Assembly: GCA_937925695.1 (NCBI GenBank)
Contig: CALAMD010000109.1
Coordinates: 1 to 35,665, forward strand
Length of the DNA: 35,665 nt
Direction: 5' to 3'
Source: an uncultured Bacillaceae bacterium
GTDB taxonomy: Bacteria; Bacillota; Bacilli; Bacillales; Amphibacillaceae
Shown here: positions 14,774 to 24,302 of the stretch, in pieces
Numbering within the stretch: the stretch's first letter is position 1
Layout of the letters: the number at the start of each line of letters is the position of its first letter
Made by a program: the position numbers and the translations under genes
Notes under the pieces: generated by a model
What the model was told of the DNA's origin: nothing
The model's database searches: none
What the model saw: the letters and a program-made list of their open reading frames with translations, nothing else

Positions 14774-16081
14774 ATGACTGTTGTAACCAAGTTTCCATAT
14801 GATAAAGACTATATTGAAAAATTCTCAACTGAAAGAAATGAACCAGATTGGATGAAAAATTTACGCCTTGAAGCTTATCAACAAGCGGAAGTCCTTGATT
14901 TGCCAAAGCCTGACAAAACTAACATCAATAGATGGAATTTTACGAATTTTAAACATGGTGCAGAAGGTGAAGCATTTTCATCCATCGATGATTTACCAAA
15001 AGAATTAGCTGAACACTTTGATTTAGATAATGTGCCGGAAAATTTAATTATTCAACGTAATCAAACAGTTGCCTATGCAACGATGAGTGAAGAATTAAAA
15101 GAAAAAGGTGTTATTTTCACAGATATTTTAACTGCTTGTAAAGAACATAGTGATTTAGTCGAAAAATATTTTATGAAAGATGCTGTGAAAGTTGATGAAC
15201 ATCGTTTAACAGCCTTGCATGCAGCTTTGTTGAATGGTGGCGTTTTCGTCTATGTGCCGAAAAATGTCCAAATAAAAGAGCCGATTCAGACTGTCTTTTG
15301 GCAAGAGGATCCTGAATCAGCTTTGTTTAATCATGTTTTAGTTGTTGCTGATGAAAACAGTGAATTAACTTACGTTGAAAATTACTTGTCAAACAATGAA
15401 GATGAAGAAACGGTATCTAATATCGTTACCGAAGTCATTGCCCTAGATAATGCCAAAGTATCGTTTGGTGCGGTTGATAACTTTGCACCGGGAACCACTT
15501 CATATATCAATAGACGTGGTGTGGCGTATAACTATGCAACAATCGACTGGGCATTAGGACAAATGAATGAAGGTAATACGGTTTCTGAAAATGTTACTGA
15601 TTTAGTTGGTAACCATGCAACGACAAATTTAAGAACAGTGACAGTCGGTCGTGGCAAACAAGTCCAAAACTTTACCGCGATTACCCACCACATCGGTTTA
15701 CATACTGATGGGATAATTTCACAACGTGGTGTGATGAAAGGACAAACGACCTCAATTTTCAATGCGATTGGTAAAATTGAAAAAGGGGCATCAAAAGCGA
15801 ATGCAGAACAAGAATCCCGCATCCTCATGTTAAGTGGTGATGCCCGCGGTGATGCTAACCCAATTTTACTCATTGATGAAGATGATGTAACAGCTGGACA
15901 CGCAGCTTCTGTTGGACGTATCGATGAAATGCAAATTTTCTATCTCATGAGCCGAGGTATTACAAGAAAAGATGCTGAGCGGTTAATTATTCATGGATTT
16001 TTAGAGCCAGTTGTCGCTGAATTACCAATTGAAGCAGTAAAACAACAGTTACAACACTTAATTGAAAGGAAAATAGATTAA
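14774..16081 (+). CDS. sufD: Fe-S scaffold protein SufD
   Basis: SufD forms the scaffold with SufB and SufC. The 435-residue protein has the SufBD beta-helix core with recognisable parts NRRGVAYNYATIDWALG, HIGLHTDGIISQRGVMKG and, near the end, LLIDEDDVTAGHAASVGRIDE. The GHAASVG histidine corresponds to the conserved SufD histidine in the SufB-SufD interface, which is established for the family. It starts 18 bases after sufC with AAGGAGGGG in the gap and ends TAATG, sharing one base with sufS. Confidence 0.96.
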   Translation: MTVVTKFPYDKDYIEKFSTERNEPDWMKNLRLEAYQQAEVLDLPKPDKTNINRWNFTNFKHGAEGEAFSSIDDLPKELAEHFDLDNVPENLIIQRNQTVAYATMSEELKEKGVIFTDILTACKEHSDLVEKYFMKDAVKVDEHRLTALHAALLNGGVFVYVPKNVQIKEPIQTVFWQEDPESALFNHVLVVADENSELTYVENYLSNNEDEETVSNIVTEVIALDNAKVSFGAVDNFAPGTTSYINRRGVAYNYATIDWALGQMNEGNTVSENVTDLVGNHATTNLRTVTVGRGKQVQNFTAITHHIGLHTDGIISQRGVMKGQTTSIFNAIGKIEKGASKANAEQESRILMLSGDARGDANPILLIDEDDVTAGHAASVGRIDEMQIFYLMSRGITRKDAERLIIHGFLEPVVAELPIEAVKQQLQHLIERKID

Positions 16082-17301
16082 TGGATGTTCGTTCCGTCCG
16101 AGAACAATTCCCGATTTTACATCAACAAGTGAATGGACATGATCTTGTCTATCTTGATTCAACCGCTACATCACAAAAGCCGTTACCAGTTCTCGAAGCG
16201 GTAGATGAATATTATCGCAAACATAATTCAAATGTCCATCGCGGTGTTCATACGTTAGGAACGAGAGCAACAGATTTATACGAAGGAGCACGGGAAAAAG
16301 TGCGGGCCCATATCAATGCCAAAAGTACCGCAGAGATAATTTTTACCCGGGGGACGACAGCAAGTTTAAATTTAGTTGCTCAAAGTTATGCTCGCCAAAA
16401 CTTAAAGGAAGGCGATGAAATAGTCATCACGCCGATGGAACATCATAGTAATATCATCCCTTGGCAACAAGCAGCTAAATTTACAGGTGCAACCTTAACA
16501 TATCTTCCTCTTCAAGAGGATGGCACGATCTCACTTGAAGATGTGAAGCAGACGATTACGACCAATACTAAAATTGTCGCAATCACCCATGTATCGAATG
16601 TTCTTGGTACAATTAATCCAATTAAAGAAATTGCAAAAATAGCACATGAACACGGTGCAGTCATTGTCGTTGATGGTGCTCAAGCTGCACCCCATAGTCA
16701 AATTGACGTCCAGGATTTAGATTGTGACTTTTATGCTTTTTCTGGTCATAAAATGTGTGCCCCGACAGGAATCGGCGTTTTATATGGAAAACAAGAACTG
16801 CTTGAAAATATGGAGCCGATTGAATTTGGCGGCGAAATGATTGATTTTGTTTACTCACACGATGCTACTTGGAAAGATCTGCCTTGGAAGTTTGAAGGGG
16901 GCACCCCAATTATTGCTGGAGCAATAGGCCTTGGGGCTGCGATTGACTTTTTAAATGAGATTGGTATGGAGCAAATTGAAGCCTATGAAAACAAATTAAT
17001 TTCCTATGCCTTGGAACGCTTGTCAGAAATTGAAGGGCTAACCATCTACGGACCAAAAGAAAGAGCAGCACTCATTACGTTTAATTTAGATTCGATTCAT
17101 CCACATGATGTATCAACGGTTCTTGATTCGCAGGGTATTGCTATACGTGCTGGACATCATTGCGCACAACCACTGATGAAATGGTTAGATGTTGTCGCAA
17201 CAGCGCGGGCTAGTTTTTACTTATATAACACCAAAGAAGAAGTCGATCGCCTAGTCGATGGATTGATAAAAACGAAGGAGTATTTTCGTCATGTCATTTA
17301 G
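16081..17301 (+). CDS. sufS: Cysteine desulfurase SufS
   Basis: SufS is a PLP enzyme that takes sulfur from cysteine for Fe-S assembly. The PLP lysine is Lys224 in SGHKMCAPTG and the persulfide cysteine is Cys361 in RAGHHCAQP, both at the same numbers as in B. subtilis SufS. The short catalytic loop marks group II desulfurases, which need SufU as sulfur acceptor, and SufU is encoded next. The ATG overlaps the sufD stop (TAATG), so translation is likely coupled. Length 406 is normal. Confidence 0.97.
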   Translation: MDVRSVREQFPILHQQVNGHDLVYLDSTATSQKPLPVLEAVDEYYRKHNSNVHRGVHTLGTRATDLYEGAREKVRAHINAKSTAEIIFTRGTTASLNLVAQSYARQNLKEGDEIVITPMEHHSNIIPWQQAAKFTGATLTYLPLQEDGTISLEDVKQTITTNTKIVAITHVSNVLGTINPIKEIAKIAHEHGAVIVVDGAQAAPHSQIDVQDLDCDFYAFSGHKMCAPTGIGVLYGKQELLENMEPIEFGGEMIDFVYSHDATWKDLPWKFEGGTPIIAGAIGLGAAIDFLNEIGMEQIEAYENKLISYALERLSEIEGLTIYGPKERAALITFNLDSIHPHDVSTVLDSQGIAIRAGHHCAQPLMKWLDVVATARASFYLYNTKEEVDRLVDGLIKTKEYFRHVI

Positions 17302-17734
17302 TAACTTAGACACACTATATCGACAAGTCATCATGGACCATTATAAGCACCCTCGTAATCGAGGCGTTCTTGATAATAGCGACTTAATTGTTGAAATGAA
17401 TAACCCTTCTTGTGGTGATCGCATCATGTTACATTTACATGTTGCCGATGGCGAGATCAAAGATGTGAAATTTGAAGGTGAAGGTTGTTCAATTAGTATG
17501 GCATCTGCCTCAATGATGACGCAGGCCGTTAAAGGAAAAAAAGTATCCGATGCGTTAAGCATTTCATCATATTTTTCAAAAATGATGATCGGTGAAGAAG
17601 TTGATGTCGGTAACTTAGACTTAGCTGATATTCAAGCATTACAAGGCGTGTCTAAATTTCCAGCCCGAATTAGATGTGCAACATTAGCTTGGGAAGCATT
17701 GGAAAAAGGGGTAAACCATAACGATAAATCTTAA
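17291..17734 (+). CDS. sufU: Zinc-dependent sulfurtransferase SufU
   Basis: SufU accepts the persulfide from SufS by a zinc-ligand swap and passes it to SufBCD. It overlaps sufS by 11 bases. The 147-residue protein has the IscU-like fold with zinc ligands Cys41 and Asp43 (NPSCGDR), Cys66 (GEGCSIS) and Cys129 (ARIRCATL). The insertion around residues 85-105 separates SufU from IscU scaffolds. Its ribosome site GAAGGAG lies in the end of sufS. Confidence 0.96.
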   Translation: MSFSNLDTLYRQVIMDHYKHPRNRGVLDNSDLIVEMNNPSCGDRIMLHLHVADGEIKDVKFEGEGCSISMASASMMTQAVKGKKVSDALSISSYFSKMMIGEEVDVGNLDLADIQALQGVSKFPARIRCATLAWEALEKGVNHNDKS

Positions 17735-17748
17735 GGAGGTTATCAATC

Positions 17749-19146
17749 ATGGCCAAAGAAGCACCTGGTTTTGAGGAATATAAATATGGTTTTAAAGATA
17801 GAGATGTTTCCGTCTTTCGTACGGAAAGAGGCTTAACACCGGAAGTCGTTAAAGAGATTTCTCGGATGAAAAATGAGCCTGAATGGATGCTAGAAGAAAG
17901 ACTAAAGGCATTAGATATTTTTTATAGTAAGCCAATGCCTCAATGGGGAGGCGATCTTTCCGAGTTAAATTTTGATGAGATCGTCTACTATGTAAAACCT
18001 TCAGAAAAACAAGGAAAAAGCTGGGATGAAGTACCAGAGGAAATTAAGAATACCTTTGATCGCTTAGGAATTCCAGAAGCAGAACAAAAATATTTAGCTG
18101 GTGTATCTGCTCAATACGAATCTGAAGTTGTTTACCAAAGCCTTGAAGAAGATCTAGAAAAGTTAGGAATCATTTTTAGAGATACTGATTCAGCCCTACA
18201 AGAACATGAGGAACTTTTCAAAGAATACTTCGGTAAAGTGGTTCCAGCATCAGACAATAAGTTTGCTGCTTTGAATACGGCTGTTTGGTCAGGTGGATCA
18301 TTTATTTATGTACCAAAAGGTGTTGAAGTACCATCACCATTACAAGCTTACTTCCGAATTAATACTGAAAACATGGGACAGTTTGAAAGAACCCTCATCA
18401 TTGTTGATGAAGGTGCCTCAGTTCATTATGTTGAAGGCTGTACAGCACCAATTTATTCAACAGCTTCATTGCATAGTGCTGTCGTTGAAATATTCGTTAA
18501 GCGCGATGCCTATTGCCGTTATACAACGATTCAGAACTGGTCAACGAATGTGTATAACTTAGTTACAAAACGGGCAACTTGTGAAGCTAATGCCACGATG
18601 GAATGGATCGACGGTAACATGGGATCGAAATTAACGATGAAGTATCCATCCGTCCTACTGCGTGGTGAAGGTGCACGAGGCATGACGATTTCGATTGCCT
18701 TAGCTGGTAAAGGCCAGCATCAGGATGCAGGGGCTAAAATGTATCACCTAGCGCCAAATACATCTTCATCTATTGTGTCAAAATCTATTTCTAAAGATGG
18801 TGGAAAAGTATCATACCGTGGCCTCGTTCATTTTGGACGTAAAGCTGATGGAGCGAAAGCCAATATTGAATGTGACACATTAATCTTAGATGAGAAGTCA
18901 TTCTCTGATACGATTCCATATAATGAAATTTACAATGACAATATTTCATTGGAGCACGAAGCAAAAGTATCGAAAGTTTCTGAAGAGCAGTTATTCTACC
19001 TCATGAGTAGAGGGTTAGAAGAACAAGAAGCGACAGATATGATTATTATGGGCTTTATTGAGCCATTTACAAGAGAGCTTCCAATGGAATATGCTGTTGA
19101 AATGAACCGTCTCATTAAGTATGAAATGGAAGGTTCAATTGGTTAA
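17749..19146 (+). CDS. sufB: Fe-S scaffold protein SufB
   Basis: SufB is the core subunit on which the cluster is assembled. The 465-residue protein is of the full-length type. Recognisable parts are the N-terminal GFKDRDVSVFRTERGL and MLEERLKALDIF, the central YVEGCTAP, the segment NMGSKLTMKYPSVLLRGEGA (residues ~290-310) and the C-terminal ECDTLILDEKSFSDTIPYNE. The last contains the region of the conserved cysteine used in cluster assembly. An AAGGAGG ribosome site lies 9 bases before the ATG. A long terminator closes the operon. Confidence 0.97.
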   Translation: MAKEAPGFEEYKYGFKDRDVSVFRTERGLTPEVVKEISRMKNEPEWMLEERLKALDIFYSKPMPQWGGDLSELNFDEIVYYVKPSEKQGKSWDEVPEEIKNTFDRLGIPEAEQKYLAGVSAQYESEVVYQSLEEDLEKLGIIFRDTDSALQEHEELFKEYFGKVVPASDNKFAALNTAVWSGGSFIYVPKGVEVPSPLQAYFRINTENMGQFERTLIIVDEGASVHYVEGCTAPIYSTASLHSAVVEIFVKRDAYCRYTTIQNWSTNVYNLVTKRATCEANATMEWIDGNMGSKLTMKYPSVLLRGEGARGMTISIALAGKGQHQDAGAKMYHLAPNTSSSIVSKSISKDGGKVSYRGLVHFGRKADGAKANIECDTLILDEKSFSDTIPYNEIYNDNISLEHEAKVSKVSEEQLFYLMSRGLEEQEATDMIIMGFIEPFTRELPMEYAVEMNRLIKYEMEGSIG

Positions 19147-19162
19147 GGAATAACCAAGCCAA

Positions 19163-19212
19163 GAACGAGCAGTTTCAAACAATTACTTGTTGTTTGAAAC
19201 TGTTCTTTTTTT
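19163..19212 (+). terminator. Terminator of the suf operon
   Basis: CAGTTTCAAACAA (19170-19182) and TTGTTTGAAACTG (19190-19202) are perfectly complementary, with more pairing outside and a run of eight T at the end. Confidence 0.95.
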
Positions 19213-19274
19213 ATTTCCCGGAGTATTGTAAACTAAAAAGAATAACGATAAGATAAATTGTGAGGCGTTTTATT

Positions 19275-20111
19275 GTGACTCTAGTAATCTGTTTTTTGAT
19301 CGGTATTTTAGCTGCTTTAGTGGGCAGTATGATGGGACTTGGCGGTGGCATTGTGCTTGTCCCGACTTTACTTTTGTTACATTATCATACTGAATCTTTC
19401 ACTTGGGCAACTTCGGAAGTGATTGTTGGGATCTCATTGTTTGTGATGATTTTTACCGCCCTTTCAGCTACGATTTCTTATGGTAAAAAAGGTCAGATTG
19501 ACTATCGTACTGGTCTCTTGTTTGCAGTAGGTAGTATCCCAGGTGGAATGATTGGATCTTGGCTATCCCAATTTATAGCTGGAAAATTATTTGCCATTTT
19601 GTTTGGTTGTTTAATGCTTTTCTTAACGTTATTAATGATTTTTTTGCCTAGTGAAAATGCTCGATCAAACTGGCTTTCAAGACGTTTACAACAAAGGCTT
19701 GGACGGGGAAATATCCGGGTCATCACGTTAGCTGGGCAAACATATACATACAAAGTACCGCCATTATTCACGATTTTATTAGCAATTGGGATTGGTGTTA
19801 TGTCCGGATTATTTGGTATTGGCGGCGGGATATTACTCGTTCCGATGATGATGATGTTATTTCATATACCAGCTCATATTGCTACAGCGACATCCATGTT
19901 TACTATTTTGTTTATCAGTATCGCTAGTACGAGTACCCATGTATGGCTTGGCCATCTGGTTTGGGGATATGCGCTAGTCTTCGTGCCTGGTGCATGGATG
20001 GGCGCTAAATTAGGTGCACAAATAAACCAACGCTTATCAACGAATGCCCTTACTTGGATTTTTCGACTACTGATCGTAATTATGGGCTTCAGGTTAATAT
20101 TTTCGGTGTAA
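19275..20111 (+). CDS. yunE: TauE/SafE family membrane permease YunE
   Basis: A sulfite/organosulfonate exporter-type membrane protein with about eight hydrophobic segments in two homologous halves. Each half begins with the family glycine motif: GSMMGLGGGIVLVPTLLLL near the N-terminus and SGLFGIGGGILLVPMMMML at about residues 185-203. The frame is open to a GTG at 19260, but TGAGGCG at 19261-19267 fits a start at the GTG at 19275 (MTLVICFLIG) with 7-base spacing; length then 278. The substrate is unknown. It precedes yunD and yunC, as a group that also occurs in B. subtilis. Confidence 0.87.
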   Translation: MTLVICFLIGILAALVGSMMGLGGGIVLVPTLLLLHYHTESFTWATSEVIVGISLFVMIFTALSATISYGKKGQIDYRTGLLFAVGSIPGGMIGSWLSQFIAGKLFAILFGCLMLFLTLLMIFLPSENARSNWLSRRLQQRLGRGNIRVITLAGQTYTYKVPPLFTILLAIGIGVMSGLFGIGGGILLVPMMMMLFHIPAHIATATSMFTILFISIASTSTHVWLGHLVWGYALVFVPGAWMGAKLGAQINQRLSTNALTWIFRLLIVIMGFRLIFSV

Positions 20112-20152
20112 CTTATTTTGAATTGTTTGAATTTCCAAAGAGGAGTTTTTAC

Positions 20153-21562
20153 ATGCAAGAAAAACTTTATTTTTATTTTACGAATGATTTACATAGTCAT
20201 TTTAATAATTGGCCTCGAGTCGTTTCATATATGAAAGAAAGAAGAAATCAATTAACTAAAGAAAATATTTCCCATTGGCTTGTTGATATCGGTGATCATA
20301 TTGATCGGGTACACCCTATAGCTGAAGCCTTTTTAGGCAAGGCTAACATTCATTTAATGAATGACCTCGGTTATGATCTTGTGACAATTGGCAATAATGA
20401 GGGGATTACCCTCGCCCACGATGTTTTATATCATTTATATGATGAGGCAAAGTTTCAAGTTGTTTGTAGTAATTTATTCAGTCGAGGCGATGATACCCCT
20501 CATTGGTTAAAGCCATCAGTGAAACTTAAATCTGTTGGTGGCGTTCGGATTGGTGTTATCGGCTTAACTGCTCCTTTTAACGCTTATTATCATTTGCTAG
20601 ATTGGCACGTTGCTGATATTTTTCCAACTTTGGATCAACAGCTAGCAGAGCTGAAGGGAACAGTAGATATTATCATCCTTTTATCCCATTTAGGCATTCA
20701 CGAGGATAGACAAATTGCTGAACTATATCCAGAAATTGATGTGATTATTGGTGGACATACCCATCATTTATTAGAAACAGAAGAAGTAGTACGTAACACA
20801 ATGCTCACTTCTGCGGGCAAACATTGTCACTATGTCGGTGAAGTGATGTTAGTATGGGATCACAAAGAAAAGAAACTTATTGATAAAAAAGCTCAAACCC
20901 ATAACGTGACCCATTTGCCGATGGACGATCAGACCGTTCAGATGATTGATGGTTTTCAAGATGAAGCAGAGAAAATATTAAGCCAGTCAGTTGTCTATAC
21001 ACCGAGAGCACTAGAAGTTGACTGGTACGAACAAACACCGCTTATCAAAGCATTAACGAATACCCTTTTAACTTGGACAGATGCAGATTGTGCCATGTTG
21101 AATGCGGGGCTTATTTTACATGATCTTGGTCCTGGAAACATTACGAAAAAAGACATTCATCAAGCATGTCCCCATCCCATCAATCCATGTGTTGTTGAGT
21201 TACAAGGTGATGAGTTGATGGAAGTGATTCGCGCATCAATCACGAAAGAGTTTATGGAATATCGATTAATCGGTTATGGATTTAGAGGTAAAATTGTCGG
21301 GAAAATGGTCTTTGCAGGCTTGGAGATAGCTATTGACGAGCATAAAAATAAGCAAGAATATATTAAATCCGTCACATTTAAAGGTGAACCATTGCAGTCA
21401 GATAAAGTCTATCGTGTCGCGACAGCAGATATGTTTATTTTTGGTAACTTGTTACCGGAAATAGTGCGCGCAAAGACTAAAACCTTATATTTACCTGAAT
21501 ATATGCGGGATTTATTAGCCTTTACATTAACTGAAAAACTTTCCGATATACTAAATGAATGA
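20153..21562 (+). CDS. yunD: Metallophosphoesterase/5'-nucleotidase family protein YunD
   Basis: A 469-residue two-domain phosphatase of the UshA/5'-nucleotidase family, but without a signal peptide, so it acts in the cytoplasm. The metal motifs of the N-terminal domain are NDLHSH (residues 11-16), GDHID, GNNEG and GGHTHH. The C-terminal nucleotide-recognition domain (about 270-469) carries DCAMLNAGLI and the GDELMEVI segment. The ATG at 20153 follows AGAGGAG by 6 bases; the frame is open upstream but overlaps yunE. Likely hydrolyses nucleotides or related phosphate esters; the exact substrate is not known to me. Confidence 0.88.
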   Translation: MQEKLYFYFTNDLHSHFNNWPRVVSYMKERRNQLTKENISHWLVDIGDHIDRVHPIAEAFLGKANIHLMNDLGYDLVTIGNNEGITLAHDVLYHLYDEAKFQVVCSNLFSRGDDTPHWLKPSVKLKSVGGVRIGVIGLTAPFNAYYHLLDWHVADIFPTLDQQLAELKGTVDIIILLSHLGIHEDRQIAELYPEIDVIIGGHTHHLLETEEVVRNTMLTSAGKHCHYVGEVMLVWDHKEKKLIDKKAQTHNVTHLPMDDQTVQMIDGFQDEAEKILSQSVVYTPRALEVDWYEQTPLIKALTNTLLTWTDADCAMLNAGLILHDLGPGNITKKDIHQACPHPINPCVVELQGDELMEVIRASITKEFMEYRLIGYGFRGKIVGKMVFAGLEIAIDEHKNKQEYIKSVTFKGEPLQSDKVYRVATADMFIFGNLLPEIVRAKTKTLYLPEYMRDLLAFTLTEKLSDILNE

Positions 21563-21630
21563 TGAATGTGTCATGATCTAGCCTTCTAGCATACACATGT
21601 AAGGAAGCATGAGAAGGAGGTTTTGAGATC

Positions 21631-21933
21631 ATGATCAATATGACACCAGTGGATATTGATGGCAAGATGTTTCAAGCTATCCGTGTCCAATTACCGAAAA
21701 CAAATTTATTAATGATTGGCAATGATAAAGGATATATTATGTGTGGAGCGCTTGATGTAGACTTGTTAAATGAAAAATTGGCTGATCGTAAAGTCATTGC
21801 AGGTAGAGCGGTTGGTGTAAGATCAATAGATGATTTATTGACAGCACCTTTAGAAAAAATAACCGATGCATCAAAGGAATATGGTTGGGAAATCGGCATG
21901 ATAGGTAAAGATGCCTTGAGTAAATTAGTGTAA
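21631..21933 (+). CDS. yunC: DUF1805 family protein YunC
   Basis: A 100-residue soluble protein of the DUF1805 (YunC) family. It has a core of alternating strands (FQAIRVQLPKTNLLMIG, GYIMCGALDV, RKVIAGRAVGVRSIDDLL) and a short C-terminal helix. The protein has no recognised catalytic residues and its function is unknown. The ATG follows GAAGGAGG by 8 bases. It lies 68 bases after yunD and probably ends that transcript, because a hairpin follows at 21952. Confidence 0.85.
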   Translation: MINMTPVDIDGKMFQAIRVQLPKTNLLMIGNDKGYIMCGALDVDLLNEKLADRKVIAGRAVGVRSIDDLLTAPLEKITDASKEYGWEIGMIGKDALSKLV

Positions 21934-21951
21934 TCCATGAAGAGATTATAA

Positions 21952-22010
21952 AGCCCTTGATAGTAATTGGTTACAAAGGTGATCATTATTATTGTTCAGG
22001 GGCTATTTTT
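21952..22010 (+). terminator. Terminator after yunEDC
   Basis: AGCCCTTGA at the left pairs with TCAGGGGCT at the right (one G-T), and ATAGTAAT with ATTATTAT inside, giving a long imperfect hairpin followed by ATTTTTA. Confidence 0.7.
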
Positions 22011-22143
22011 ATGAATAGACTTGTTTATAGGAGATTGTTTTTCTTCGATTGTAGTGGATGACACGTTTACTGAACAGTCACTGGACTGGGCAAAAAAAGT
22101 AACATCTTCGAGTGAAGTTGTCAAATCATAGCGAAAAATAGGG

Positions 22144-22177
22144 TATATTACCTTTTTATGGTAATATATAGTATAGT
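22144..22177. promoter_or_regulatory. Palindromic operator-like site at the promoter of the HD-GYP gene
   Basis: TATATTACC (22144-22152) and GGTAATATA (22160-22168) form a perfect 9-base inverted repeat with the spacer TTTTTAT. TTACCT (22148-22153) and TATAGT (22172-22177) with an 18-base spacer could be the promoter, so the palindrome would cover the -35 and spacer. The regulator is unknown. Confidence 0.55.
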
Positions 22178-22213
22178 TGATAAACTAATACATAAAAAGG
22201 TTAGGAGATTAGC

Positions 22214-23293
22214 ATGAAACTAGTAAGAACAAGCAATCTACAAGCTAATATGGTTATCGCCCAACCAATTTATGATGATCGTGGCAGGGTACTCATTCGT
22301 GAGGGTATTTCCTTAACAAACACAATGATTAAGAGATTAATTAATCATGGGATTGCTTATGTCTACGTGAAAAGCAAACTGTTAGAAAATATTCAGATTG
22401 ATACCGGTATTGACCAGCAAGTAAGGGTTGACGCCACGAATCAAATCAAACAAACCTTTAAGGAATTTAAAAATATCCAGCAAACAGCAAATGCATATTT
22501 ACTTATGAGTAAGCAAAATGAGTTGGGGAAAGTCGTAAAGAATATCTTAACGGAAATTAATCAGTTCGATCAAGCTATCTCACTCCTAACTGATATTTTG
22601 ATTGCTGATGACTATACATTTCAACACTCAATTAATGTCACCATATACTCCTTATCGATTGGAAAAAAACTGAATTTAAATGAGGATGCCTTGCTTGAAT
22701 TAGGAACAGGTGCCCTATTACATGATTTGGGGAAAATTTTTATTGATCAAAAGATCTTAAAGAAATCTGGTAAACTAACGACAGCAGAATTTGCAGAAGT
22801 TAAGCGACATACACAATTAGGGTTTGAATTCTTGCGGGATAAAACAGATTTTCCTTTAGTGATTGCTCATTGTGCTTATCAACATCATGAACGCCTTAAT
22901 GGTTCTGGTTATCCTCGTAATTTAGTAGGTGAGGAAATCCATCCTTATGCACAAATTATTGCTATTGCAGATGTTTTTGATGCGGTAACAAGCCATCGAA
23001 TTTATCGGGAAGCAATGTTGCCCCATGAAGGACTAGAAATACTTTATGCAGGTGCAGGAGAACTTTTTAATCAAAAGATGGTCGAAGCATTTAGAAATAG
23101 TGTCATTGCTTATCCTAATGGCTTAACTGTCCAATTGAATGATAAACGAGTAGGTGTTGTCGTGAAACAGACGAAAGTATGTGATCGACCTATTGTATTA
23201 ATTACTGAAGAGAATAACAATCAATTAACAACACCATACAAAATTGATTTAAGTAAACAAGTGAACATTACCATCACAGCTACCCATGTTTAA
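22214..23293 (+). CDS. HD-GYP domain cyclic-di-GMP phosphodiesterase
   Basis: A 359-residue HD-GYP protein predicted to hydrolyse cyclic di-GMP. The N-terminal 100 residues form a small DUF3391-like part (LQANMVIAQPIYDDRGRVLI). The catalytic domain has His138, the HD pair 170-171 with Lys174 in LLHDLGK, His199, His219, the HHE at 224-226, the GSGYP loop (230-234) and Asp253 in AIADVFDAVT. All metal ligands and the GYP motif are intact, so activity is expected. There is no transmembrane segment or receiver domain. The ATG follows TTAGGAGA. It lies between yunC and yunB, with its own operator-like palindrome. Confidence 0.93.
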   Translation: MKLVRTSNLQANMVIAQPIYDDRGRVLIREGISLTNTMIKRLINHGIAYVYVKSKLLENIQIDTGIDQQVRVDATNQIKQTFKEFKNIQQTANAYLLMSKQNELGKVVKNILTEINQFDQAISLLTDILIADDYTFQHSINVTIYSLSIGKKLNLNEDALLELGTGALLHDLGKIFIDQKILKKSGKLTTAEFAEVKRHTQLGFEFLRDKTDFPLVIAHCAYQHHERLNGSGYPRNLVGEEIHPYAQIIAIADVFDAVTSHRIYREAMLPHEGLEILYAGAGELFNQKMVEAFRNSVIAYPNGLTVQLNDKRVGVVVKQTKVCDRPIVLITEENNNQLTTPYKIDLSKQVNITITATHV

Positions 23294-23364
23294 GTAGTTA
23301 ACCTTAAATAATCACTTCTATCTCCCTAAAAACAAGCATATGTTGTTGTTAAGGGGGGGTCATC

Positions 23365-24135
23365 TTGAGACGTCGAATAAAATTTTTTAGCATCGGTTCA
23401 CCACCTCCAATCAAACACATCTTGCTTATCACTGTTGTTCTCTTTTTGTTCCTCATTTATATTAGTTTATCAATTATTGATCGAGGCATTCGACCTCATC
23501 TCATGGAAATTGCTGAACAAAAGACGATAGAATTTGCAACCCGCACAATTAATGCGGCTGTGAGGTCTACTGAAAATATTAGTTTTGATAATCTCATTGA
23601 CATTAGTTTAGATCATCAAGGTAATGTGGCTACGTTAGGTTGGAATTCAGCTGAGGTAAACCATGCTTTACGCAGAGCGACGGAAAGGGCTGAATACTTC
23701 CTGTATGGGATGAATGAAGGCACAGCCCTTGAGATAGATGACCCTGATGTCGATCCATTACCATATGATGATTCCGTTTCAGGATTAGCAGCCCAGGATA
23801 CGACAGTTGTTGAAATCCCCTTAGGGCAAATAACCGGAAATACTCTCTTAGCGAATTTGGGGCCAAGAATACCTGTCCATTTTGAACTCGTCGGTAGTTT
23901 AGAATCTGACGTCATTCATGAAGTGAAAGAATTTGGGGTTAATGCTGCCTTAATTGAAATCTATATCCCTATATCGGTAAATGTCCAGATTATTATTCCC
24001 TTTTCTACATCAATAGCCGAATTAAACACGAAAGTATTTATTGATTCACGGGTTATCATGGGGGAAGTTCCGGAATTTTATAGTACAGGAAAAGATGGGG
24101 CATCCATATCGATTCCCCGAAGTCCAACTGAATGA
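23365..24135 (+). CDS. yunB: Sporulation protein YunB
   Basis: A 256-residue sporulation protein, in B. subtilis made in the mother cell under sigma-E and needed for normal spore formation. There is one N-terminal membrane segment (about residues 18-38) followed by an extracytoplasmic domain with the conserved SLSIIDRGIRPHLMEIAEQ helix, the IPLGQITGNTLLANLGPRIPV segment and the C-terminal IDSRVIMGEVPEFY. The start is a TTG after a long AAGGGGGGG site. The GCATATGTT at 23336-23344 resembles a sigma-E -10, but the -35 is not convincing. Its presence supports a spore-forming host. Confidence 0.9.
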   Translation: MRRRIKFFSIGSPPPIKHILLITVVLFLFLIYISLSIIDRGIRPHLMEIAEQKTIEFATRTINAAVRSTENISFDNLIDISLDHQGNVATLGWNSAEVNHALRRATERAEYFLYGMNEGTALEIDDPDVDPLPYDDSVSGLAAQDTTVVEIPLGQITGNTLLANLGPRIPVHFELVGSLESDVIHEVKEFGVNAALIEIYIPISVNVQIIIPFSTSIAELNTKVFIDSRVIMGEVPEFYSTGKDGASISIPRSPTE

Positions 24136-24249
24136 TGTGCTTCAAGTTCATTCACCGTATCGAGTTAAGTGCTTATCAAATAGTCATGTTAATAATTGAC
24201 GAAGACTTGGTAATGAATTTAGATGTTGCAAGCTATGATGATAGAAAAA

Positions 24250-24284
24250 GAAGGCCAGATATATTGTCGGCCTTCAATTTTTTT
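24250..24284. terminator. Bidirectional terminator between yunB and lytH
   Basis: GAAGGCC (24250-24256) pairs with GGCCTTC (24269-24275). A T run follows on the plus strand and a T5 on the minus strand, so it can end both convergent genes. Confidence 0.85.
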
Positions 24285-24302
24285 ATGGAATACTATTTAT
24301 GA

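Noticed and set aside
15532..15873. Long minus-strand open frame within sufD
   Set aside because: It lies antisense to a clear conserved gene and has no ribosome site or recognisable protein features; it is a shadow of the sufD codon pattern.
22017..22133. An open stretch of about 37 codons (…GDCFSSIVVDDTFTEQSLDW…) before the HD-GYP gene
   Set aside because: It has amino-acid composition that could be a gene remnant, but there is no ATG, no ribosome site and no recognised homology, so I do not call it a pseudogene.
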